Shown here: piece after piece, positions 1 to 5,900 of the stretch
Position numbering within the stretch: the stretch's first letter is position 1
How the letters are laid out: every line of letters begins with the position of its first letter
Source of the DNA: an uncultured Lachnospiraceae bacterium
GTDB taxonomy: Bacteria > Bacillota > Clostridia > Lachnospirales > Lachnospiraceae
Assembly (NCBI GenBank): GCA_947628955.1
Contig: CANRBX010000030.1
Coordinates: 1-34,728, forward strand
DNA: 34,728 bases
Reading direction: 5' to 3'
The notes under the pieces: model-generated
The model's input: only the letters and a program-made list of their open reading frames with translations
Databases searched by the model: none
What the model was told of the DNA's origin: nothing
Translations under genes and position numbers: made by a program

Positions 1-4
1 TCAG

Positions 5-77
5 TGCGCGATCAGGGGCTCGAACCCTGGACACCCTGATTAAGAGTCAGGTGCTCTACCAACTGAGCTAATCGCGC
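5..77 (-). tRNA. tRNA-Lys (anticodon CTT)
   Basis: Read on the minus strand this folds as a 73-base cloverleaf. The acceptor arm GCGCGAT pairs with ATCGCGC, the D-arm carries AGCTCAGTTGGTAGAGC, and the T-arm carries GGTTCGAGCCC. The anticodon loop CTCTTAA gives anticodon CTT, which reads the lysine codon AAG. The discriminator base is A and the next bases are CTGA, so the CCA tail is not encoded and must be added after transcription. Confidence 0.96.
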
Positions 78-116
78 TTATTAAATTGTAACTGCTCTCC
101 CCTGAGAACAAAAGTA

Positions 117-145
117 ATTATAATACAACCCCTTTCAAAATGCAA
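117..145 (-). promoter_or_regulatory. Sigma-A promoter for tRNA-Lys
   Basis: On the minus strand TTGCAT lies 17 bases upstream of a perfect TATAAT. Transcription would begin near 110, about 33 bases before the mature tRNA. No other gene lies between. Confidence 0.75.
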
Positions 146-212
146 TCCACATTTTATACTTTTTTTATATTTAATTTTCCTGTTTTTTAGTTTTTTTTCA
201 CAATTATAAGAC

Positions 213-241
213 TTGAATCCCGGCCGGAAATCCACTATACT
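213..241 (+). promoter_or_regulatory. Sigma-A promoter for the AI-2E family gene
   Basis: TTGAAT and TATACT are separated by 17 bases, with AT-rich sequence upstream. A start near 248 leaves a leader of about 130 bases before the gene at 379. That leader contains a possible tiny ORF and a hairpin. Confidence 0.7.
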
Positions 242-306
242 TGATTGCGGAAATCCTGAAATTCTCGCAATTCCCGTATTTCTTCTTATTTATATAGGAG
301 CTATAA

Positions 307-339
307 ATGAGCGAACGGCGGCTGTGCGGCGCTTTCTGA
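307..339 (+). CDS. Possible 10-residue leader peptide
   Basis: An AGGAG at 296-300 sits six bases before an ATG that opens MSERRLCGAF and then a stop. The reading frame ends inside a hairpin whose outer arms are GTGCGG (324-329) and CCGCAC (349-354), with inner arms TTTC and GAAA. The ribosome site is better placed than that of the permease downstream. This arrangement would suit translational or attenuation control of the permease, but the ORF is too short to prove from one sequence. Confidence 0.3.
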   Translation: MSERRLCGAF

Positions 340-378
340 CCGGAAACACCGCACGCCCGTGAAAGGATCTTTTAAGTT

Positions 379-1827
379 ATGAGCCGAAAATCCACGTCAA
401 AAAATCAGCCCATTTCCGGAAATCCCCGGGAAGCTTCTCCAAAAGGCGAAGCCCCCTCCGGGCAGAAGTCTGCGCTCGGCCAGGGGCCTACGTCCAAACG
501 GGAATCTGTATCCGGCCAGAAGTCTGCGTTCAGTCAGGAATCTGTATCCGGCCAAAAATCCATGTCCGCACAGGAATCCCATTCCCAATGGACACTGGGG
601 CGGGAGCCCGTGCCCGCCGGGAAGAGCCAGCGCTTCATTAAAAACAACCTGTATTTCACAATCTGCATTTACGCAGGCGTCATGGTGCTGATTGCCGCGA
701 TCATTTTCAAATGCATCATCGACATTGACAAGACCAAGGCCTGGCTTGGGCAGACGATCGGCATTCTTTCGCCGTTCATTCTGGGAGCTCTGCTCGCCTA
801 CGTGCTGAATCCGATGGTGCACATGTTTTACCGCGGCATCGAACGGCTCTGTTCCCATGCAAACATCCGGCCTCCCCATACGCTGCACACGGTTCTATCG
901 ATCCTCATCACCTACGTGATCGTGATCGGCTTCGTCGTGCTGACGCTGCTGTATGTGTTTCCTGAAATCGCCAAGAACCTGGGCGACTTTGTCACCTACC
1001 TGCCATCAGCTTACAATACCGTGCTGGACATGCTGGCGCGTCTGCAGGAGCGTTTCCCGAGGCTGGAGATCAGCGCGGTGAGAACCTACCTCGTCGACGC
1101 GATGCCGGAATTCTCGTCGGCGATCCAGAATTTTGCGACTAATATGGTTCCCGCCCTCTACACGATCTCCATGTCGATCGTCGACTGGCTTGTCAATCTG
1201 TTCATCACACTGATCGTCTCTATTTATATGCTTTACGACAAGCACAGGCTGATGCGCGCCTCATGGCGGGTTCTCTACGCGTTCGTCCCGCAGAAATATA
1301 TGCCGGCATGTCAGGAGATCCTCTCCGAATGCAACCGGCTGTTCAGCAGCTTCGTCGTCGGGAAGTTTATCGATTCCCTGATCATCGGCGTCCTCTGTTT
1401 TATCCTGATGACGATCCTGAGACTGCCGTACACACTGCTGATCAGCATTATCGTCGGCGTCACAAACATGATTCCGTACTTTGGCCCGTTCATCGGCGCA
1501 GTCCCCGGAATCCTGATCATGCTGTTCATCCGCCCGGTACAGGCGTTTATATTCGCGCTGATGATCCTCGGGCTGCAGCAGTTTGACGGGCTGATCCTCG
1601 GTCCGAAGATCCTCGGAAATTCCACGGGCATGAAGCCGCTCTGGATCATCTTCGCCATCACCATCGGCGGGAAGCTCGCTGGAGTCATCGGCATGTTCCT
1701 CGGCGTCCCGGTCGTCGCGATCATCAGCTATCTCTTTGACCTGTATCTGGCACACCGCCTGGACAAGAGAAAAATATCCGACGCTGCGATCGAGAAGGTG
1801 CTGCAAAAAATGGAGCTGGACAACTAA
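379..1827 (+). CDS. AI-2E family transporter (UPF0118 permease)
   Basis: A polytopic membrane protein of 482 residues in the AI-2E/UPF0118 exporter family, whose members include autoinducer-2 exporters and Na+/H+ antiporters. Hydrophobic segments begin near residues 91-110 and 125-143. The C-terminal half carries the family pattern NMIPYFGPFIGAVPG followed by more membrane segments. Family members usually have 340-400 residues. The surplus is a polar Ser/Gln/Lys-rich N-terminal tail of about 85 residues with the unit SGQKS at 27, 45 and 57; the last two copies are part of a 12-codon (36-base) repeat. AAAGGA at 362-367 supports the start. Its own promoter lies upstream and a terminator overlaps the stop. 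The substrate cannot be told from the sequence. Confidence 0.9.
   Translation: MSRKSTSKNQPISGNPREASPKGEAPSGQKSALGQGPTSKRESVSGQKSAFSQESVSGQKSMSAQESHSQWTLGREPVPAGKSQRFIKNNLYFTICIYAGVMVLIAAIIFKCIIDIDKTKAWLGQTIGILSPFILGALLAYVLNPMVHMFYRGIERLCSHANIRPPHTLHTVLSILITYVIVIGFVVLTLLYVFPEIAKNLGDFVTYLPSAYNTVLDMLARLQERFPRLEISAVRTYLVDAMPEFSSAIQNFATNMVPALYTISMSIVDWLVNLFITLIVSIYMLYDKHRLMRASWRVLYAFVPQKYMPACQEILSECNRLFSSFVVGKFIDSLIIGVLCFILMTILRLPYTLLISIIVGVTNMIPYFGPFIGAVPGILIMLFIRPVQAFIFALMILGLQQFDGLILGPKILGNSTGMKPLWIIFAITIGGKLAGVIGMFLGVPVVAIISYLFDLYLAHRLDKRKISDAAIEKVLQKMELDN
457..582 (+). repeat. 36-base in-frame repeats in the permease N-terminus
   Basis: The motif TCCGGCCAGAAGTCTGCG recurs at 457, 511 and 547 with changes. 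The last two copies are exactly 36 bases (12 codons) apart. The encoded unit is close to SGQKSAFSQESV and lies in the cytoplasmic tail before the first membrane segment. Confidence 0.75.
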
Positions 1828-1843
1828 GTCCGGCTCCTTTTCT
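1812..1843 (+). terminator. Intrinsic terminator overlapping the permease stop codon
   Basis: GGAGCTGGAC (1812-1821) pairs with GTCCGGCTCC (1828-1837), including one G-U pair. The six-base loop AACTAA contains the stop codon, and TTTTCTG follows. Confidence 0.85.
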
Positions 1844-1847
1844 GTTC

Positions 1848-1995
1848 CTGTTTCTTTTTGTTTCTATTTATTTCTGTCTCTGCTTATTTCTGCCTCTATT
1901 TCTTTCTGTCTCTGCTCATTTCTGTCTCCATTTTATTTCCGTCTCTACATCTTTCTGCCCCTCTGTCTTTCTGTCTCTATTTTCTTCAGCCTTTA
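1848..1995. repeat. Degenerate pyrimidine-rich tandem repeat
   Basis: The plus strand is strongly C/T-rich and iterates variants of TTTCTGTCTCTGC with spacers such as TTATTTC and CATTTC, roughly 18-22 bases per unit. It fills the gap between two convergent genes, the permease ending at 1827 and a small gene ending at 1993. I see no coding sequence in it. Confidence 0.7.
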
Positions 1996-2151
1996 TTTTC
2001 TTCCCGGCCTTCCGGCAGATCCGCGGCCGGCGCCCTCGAGCAGCTTTTTCACTTCCTCCACAGAGTGCCACAGCTGCAGTGCCCTTCTGTGAACCTGCGG
2101 CTTATCATAGGTGAAACGGTACAGCTTTCCCTTAAACCTGTCTCTTCGCAT
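1993..2151 (-). CDS. Small basic protein of unknown function (52 aa)
   Basis: I do not recognise this protein. It reads MRRDRFKGKLYRFTYDKP and continues with a helical LWHSVEEVKKLLEG segment and a Gly/Arg tail. I chose the ATG at 2151 because GGGGAG precedes it by six bases; longer in-frame starts at 2181 and 2277 lack a good ribosome site. It follows trmB in the same direction with about 160 bases between, which hold repeated copies of the trmB 3' end. The composition of residues 1-40 looks like a real protein. Conservation is untested. Confidence 0.5.
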   Translation of the reverse strand: MRRDRFKGKLYRFTYDKPQVHRRALQLWHSVEEVKKLLEGAGRGSAGRPGRK

Positions 2152-2237
2152 GGCCGTCTCCCCGGTTATTCTTCCTCTCATACTTATTCTATGCCCGAAC
2201 CGGTATCCTGATCTCAGTTTCTCCCTCTGCAAAGCGC

Positions 2238-2347
2238 AGGCCTGCCCCGGCTCCTGCGCGGTCGTCTCCACTCTCATACACTGCCCCGGCTTCTATGGGC
2301 CGCCTCCGCTCTCATACATCGTTCTGGCTTCTGTGCGGCCGCCTCAG
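2238..2347. repeat. Three imperfect 38-39 base tandem copies of the trmB 3' end
   Basis: CTCTCATACA begins units at 2271 and 2309. A third, partial unit from about 2238 shares the CTGCCCCGGCTCCTG core. The copy at 2309-2347 encodes the last codons of TrmB (LRRPHRSQNDV and stop). The other two lie past the stop codon. Confidence 0.75.
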
Positions 2348-2983
2348 TACCACCTTGCAGATCGGATTTCCCTGCGAGGAAAAGCGTTCCTCATACTCGG
2401 TCATGATATTCCCCTCCATCATCTCCGCGTCATGATGCAGGTCAAACGTGCACTGCTCCACAGTCCAGCCGGCCGCCGCGGCTTCCTCCAGCGCAAATTC
2501 AAACAGCGTCCGGTTGTCTGTCTTGAACTCCACCTTTCCGTCCGGTTCCAGAATGTAATCGTAGCGCGCCAGAAATTCCCGGCCCGGCAGGCGCCGCTTC
2601 GCATGGCGGTCCTTCGGCCACGGATCCGAAAAGTTCAGATAGATCCCCGCGACCTCGCCCTCCCCGAACACCTCCGTCAGGTCCTCGGCCTCCATGCGCA
2701 GAAAGAACAGATTGGAGGGGGCATCGTCCTCCCCGCGCTTTTCCAGCGCGCGCAGGAGCACGCTGGAATACTTCTCGATCCCCACATAATTCCGCTCCGG
2801 GTGGCGCAGCGCCAGCTCCGTGATGAACCTTCCCTTGCCCATCCCAATCTCCAGGTACAGCGGATTCCCGTTTCCGAACACCGTATCCCAGCGGCCCTTC
2901 TTTTCCCGCATCACATCCTCATGTATCACATACTCGCTCGCCGCGATCGCCTCCCGCGATCCAGGTATATTTCTCAGCCTCAT
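2312..2983 (-). CDS. trmB: tRNA (guanine-N7)-methyltransferase
   Basis: A cytoplasmic SAM-dependent enzyme that makes 7-methylguanosine at position 46 of tRNAs. Its 223 residues match the usual family length. The SAM-binding loop reads LEIGMGKGRF, and the family signature NFSDPWPKDRHAKRRL is intact. GGAG precedes the ATG by eight bases. The final codons lie in a tandemly repeated 39-base unit, so the extreme C-terminus may be a recent addition. A good promoter lies at 3048-3076. Confidence 0.96.
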   Translation of the reverse strand: MRLRNIPGSREAIAASEYVIHEDVMREKKGRWDTVFGNGNPLYLEIGMGKGRFITELALRHPERNYVGIEKYSSVLLRALEKRGEDDAPSNLFFLRMEAEDLTEVFGEGEVAGIYLNFSDPWPKDRHAKRRLPGREFLARYDYILEPDGKVEFKTDNRTLFEFALEEAAAAGWTVEQCTFDLHHDAEMMEGNIMTEYEERFSSQGNPICKVVLRRPHRSQNDV

Positions 2984-3047
2984 TTTCCACTCTCCGTCCG
3001 GTATGATTTATGAAGTGTCCGCCGCCCATGAGGACGGCGTTTGCTCT

Positions 3048-3076
3048 ATTCTAAACCAAAACCACGGGAAGGTCAA
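3048..3076 (-). promoter_or_regulatory. Sigma-A promoter for trmB
   Basis: On the minus strand TTGACC is followed after 17 bases by TAGAAT. Transcription would start about 60 bases upstream of trmB. Confidence 0.7.
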
Positions 3077-3102
3077 TCGCCCGCCAATGTCAGTTAGTTA
3101 AC

Positions 3103-3160
3103 AGCCGCAAAAGGGCGGGGCTTCTCATATTTCCTTCATATTTGCCCCGGATCTGCGGCT
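3103..3160. terminator. Two-part hairpin between divergent promoters
   Basis: AGCCGCA (3103-3109) pairs with TGCGGCT (3154-3160), and inside it CGGGGC (3116-3121) pairs with GCCCCG (3144-3149). TTTTC follows on the plus strand. It looks like a rightward intrinsic terminator, but no rightward gene precedes it: trmB diverges to the left and the next promoter is at 3200. It may insulate the two promoters or end an unseen RNA. Confidence 0.5.
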
Positions 3161-3199
3161 TTTCACAAACATTTAATTTTTATTTCCTCTGCCTGCTTG

Positions 3200-3228
3200 T
3201 TGACATTTTATTAAATATCAGGTAATAT
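3200..3228 (+). promoter_or_regulatory. Strong sigma-A promoter for the NlpC/P60 gene
   Basis: A consensus TTGACA is followed by a 17-base AT-rich spacer and TAATAT. The leader to the ATG at 3289 is about 55 bases. Confidence 0.8.
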
Positions 3229-3288
3229 TTTAAATAGAGTTTTAATGAATTTGTAATTTTTGTTTGCTGACAGTAAGGGGTACTGACT

Positions 3289-5268
3289 ATGAAAAAATGC
3301 AGAGCTTTATTCCTGCTTTCTATTGCCGGGATGCTGGCAGCCGCCTCTCCCGCTTTATATACAAAAGCCGCCTGGACGAGTACCTCCAAGGGCACAATGT
3401 ACACTCAGACAGCTTCCCCCGGTTATGTGACCGGCATGAAAAAAATCGGCGATTACACCTATTATTTTAATTCAGAAGGCATCATGCAGACCGGTTTCCA
3501 GACGATCGAGAAGCGTCTGTATTACTTCAACGAGCACGGACAGCTCGTACTCGGAAGATTCGTCGCACCTGATGGAAAGACCTACTACGCAGCCTCGTCG
3601 CAGAACGGCGCGCTCGTCCAGAACAGATGGGTTTCCAAGCGCTACTATCTCGCGGACGGCTCCATGGCCACAAACACCTGGATCAACGGCAAATGGGTCG
3701 GCGCGGACGGGCGCTACACCGGGACGAAGGCCAAGGTCGGCTGGATCACCAGCGGCGGCAAGACCCGGTATTATGACAAGAACGGCAATATGATCAAAGG
3801 CTGGATGAAGCTCGCCGGCGAAACATATTACCTCGATCCCTCCACCGGCGTCAGGAAGACCGGCTGGTTCCGGGTCGGACAGAAAAAATATTACGCAAGG
3901 AAGACCACCGGCGTCGTCCTGAAGAACCAGTGGGTCGGCAAGAGATACGTGCTGAGCGACGGCGCCATGGCCACCGGCTGGGTGGACATCGGGAAGAAGT
4001 CCTACCTGTTTTCCTCCACCGGCGCCCGCCAGAACGGATGGGTCGAGTACAACAAGGTGCGCTATTACTGCGTGGACGGCGTCGTCCAGAAAAATGCCTG
4101 GGTGGACGACCGCAAGCAGTATGTGACAGAGACCGGCGCCCCGGCCTCCGGCTGGCTTAAGATCGGAAATTATTCCTATTATTTTGATCCCTCCACCGGC
4201 GTCATGAAGACCGGCTATCTGAAGCTGAGCACCGGGAGATACTATCTCGGCAGCAACGGCAAGCTCCGCACAAGCCGCTGGATCGGATCCACAAAGAAAT
4301 ATTACGCGTCGGAGACCGGCGCATTCCTGACCGGGCTGCAGACGGTGGACGGCAAGCTGTACTATTTCAACACATCCTCCGGATACAAGGCCGTCAAAAA
4401 GTTCAAGACCATCGGCTCTGACACCTATTATTTCACGGCCGACGGCTCCGCCGCACAGGATCTGTGGGTGAAGGTCAGCTCCAAGTACTATTACCTCCAG
4501 AGCGACGGCAAGCTGGCCAAAAACATGTGGGTCGGCGATTATTACGTCGACATGGACGGCGTCCGGACAGACCAGAAGAAGCTGACCGGATGGCAGACGG
4601 TAAAAGGCAGGAAATGCTATTTCGACAGCAACGGTTCCATGGTCACCGGATGGCAGACCATCGACGGGCTTACCTATTATTTTGGCAGCGACGGCGCCGT
4701 GCTGACCGGCATCCAGACGATCGGAGACACAAAGCATTACTTCTATCCCGACGGCCAGATGGCGGTATCCATCACGCTCGCGATCGGCGCGAAGCAGTAC
4801 ACGATCAATGAGAACGGTGTCATCACCGCAGAAGAGAGCATCAAGATCTCCGGCGATACGGTCGGCGTGCAGATCGTCAACTTCGCCCTGCAGTACGTCG
4901 GCAACCCGTACGTATACGGCGGGGTCAGCCTGACAAACGGCGCGGACTGCTCCGGCTTTGTACAGACGGTGTTCGCGAATTTCGGCATCAAGCTGCTGCG
5001 CGTAGCGGACGACCAGATGAAGGGCCCGTCTGCCGAAAACATCAGCAAGCACGGCTACAGGCAGGCAGTCGTTGTGGACGCCTCCAGCATGCAGCCGGGA
5101 GACCTGATCTTCTATGGTTCCGGAAACTACGCGTCCCATGTGGCAATCTACATGGGCGACGGGCAGATCGTACACGCGAGCAACTCCCAGCCGTATCCGA
5201 AGGGCGGGATCAAGATATCTGATTACGACTACCAGACACCGATCCGCGTCGTGCGGTACTGGGGGTAA
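3289..5268 (+). CDS. Secreted wall-binding repeat protein with C-terminal NlpC/P60 hydrolase
   Basis: A predicted peptidoglycan endopeptidase held at the cell wall. Residues 1 to about 26 form a signal peptide (MKKCRALFLLSIAGML...). Residues about 45-515 are some twenty choline-binding-like repeats of the type GWxxxxGxxYYxxxxG. The last 135 residues are an NlpC/P60 domain with catalytic Cys554 (ADCSGF), His617 (ASHVAIY) and His629 (VHASN) all present. NlpC/P60 enzymes of this type commonly cut D-Glu-diaminopimelate bonds in the stem peptide. AAGGGG lies eight bases before the ATG. It is a single-gene unit with its own promoter and a long hairpin downstream. The repeats may bind wall polysaccharide; choline itself is not implied. 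Confidence 0.93.
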   Translation: MKKCRALFLLSIAGMLAAASPALYTKAAWTSTSKGTMYTQTASPGYVTGMKKIGDYTYYFNSEGIMQTGFQTIEKRLYYFNEHGQLVLGRFVAPDGKTYYAASSQNGALVQNRWVSKRYYLADGSMATNTWINGKWVGADGRYTGTKAKVGWITSGGKTRYYDKNGNMIKGWMKLAGETYYLDPSTGVRKTGWFRVGQKKYYARKTTGVVLKNQWVGKRYVLSDGAMATGWVDIGKKSYLFSSTGARQNGWVEYNKVRYYCVDGVVQKNAWVDDRKQYVTETGAPASGWLKIGNYSYYFDPSTGVMKTGYLKLSTGRYYLGSNGKLRTSRWIGSTKKYYASETGAFLTGLQTVDGKLYYFNTSSGYKAVKKFKTIGSDTYYFTADGSAAQDLWVKVSSKYYYLQSDGKLAKNMWVGDYYVDMDGVRTDQKKLTGWQTVKGRKCYFDSNGSMVTGWQTIDGLTYYFGSDGAVLTGIQTIGDTKHYFYPDGQMAVSITLAIGAKQYTINENGVITAEESIKISGDTVGVQIVNFALQYVGNPYVYGGVSLTNGADCSGFVQTVFANFGIKLLRVADDQMKGPSAENISKHGYRQAVVVDASSMQPGDLIFYGSGNYASHVAIYMGDGQIVHASNSQPYPKGGIKISDYDYQTPIRVVRYWG

Positions 5269-5376
5269 AATTTCCGGCAGAGCGCAGAAGATTTAAAATG
5301 CCCACAGGACACAAAGCACAGATCGCAAAATGTTCGCGGAGCACGAAACGCCGAAAATACAAATGTTTTAAGTAAA

Positions 5377-5422
5377 GCCGCCGCAGAACTGTCAGCACTC
5401 TTCATGACAGTTCTGCGGCGGC
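5377..5422. terminator. 18-base-pair terminator hairpin after the NlpC/P60 gene
   Basis: The arms at 5377-5394 and 5405-5422 are perfectly complementary over 18 bases around a 10-base loop. The following sequence CTTTCTG has only a weak T tract, so termination may depend on the very stable stem. Confidence 0.75.
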
Positions 5423-5900
5423 CTTTCTGCTGCGATTTTGCTGCGAAAATCCGATTCCCGGACAGAGGCGCTGCGCGCCTGTATCGCATCCTGATTTGTA
5501 TTTTTCTCTGTAAATATTCTGACTATTCTTTCTTTTTCTGTAATATACTGATTTTGGTTCTGTCAATGGTTTCTTCGATTTTCTTTTTCATTTTTCTGTT
5601 TTTATCATAATCCACAAAACGTCCGTTCTTGAAAAAAACTATGTAAACCAATTTTCAGAACACAAAAAATGTGGATAATGTGGATAAATCAGTGCATAAT
5701 TTCGTTCTGTCCGAGTTTCCGCCCTTCCAGGATGTGGATAAAGTGCAAATATTTTGTCGCTTCCCCGAGTTGTGCACCGGGCCCGCTTTTTCGGATTTGT
5801 GCAGATTTACCCCCTGTCCTGCCGCAAAAACAGGTGTTCTCCGAAAACGGTGCGGATAATTTTCTGATAATTATATTTATTTTCAGTTATTTACATCCTC
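5423..5900. other. Gene-free convergent interval with a DnaA-box cluster
   Basis: I see no convincing gene in these 478 bases. Three perfect DnaA boxes (TTATCCACA on the minus strand) lie at 5670-5678, 5679-5687 and 5733-5741. One-mismatch copies occur at 5851-5859 (same orientation) and 5608-5616 (opposite). The first two are directly abutting. A very AT-rich segment at about 5855-5895 follows. No dnaA, dnaN, recF, gyrB or rpmH is present, so this is not the usual oriC neighbourhood. It resembles the extra-origin DnaA-binding clusters known to tune initiation in other bacteria. Confidence 0.65.

Noticed and set aside
3472-5175. Open frame of 567 codons antisense to the NlpC/P60 gene
   Set aside because: It mirrors the codon pattern of a repeat-rich GC3-high gene on the other strand. 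It has no ribosome site and no recognisable protein pattern.
5229-5489. 86-codon minus-strand frame after the NlpC/P60 gene
   Set aside because: It runs through the terminator hairpin and the end of the convergent gene, and has no ribosome site.
5608-5859. Chromosomal origin oriC
   Set aside because: DnaA boxes are clear, but no dnaA, dnaN, recF, gyr or rpmH genes lie in the window. I keep it only as a DnaA-box cluster.
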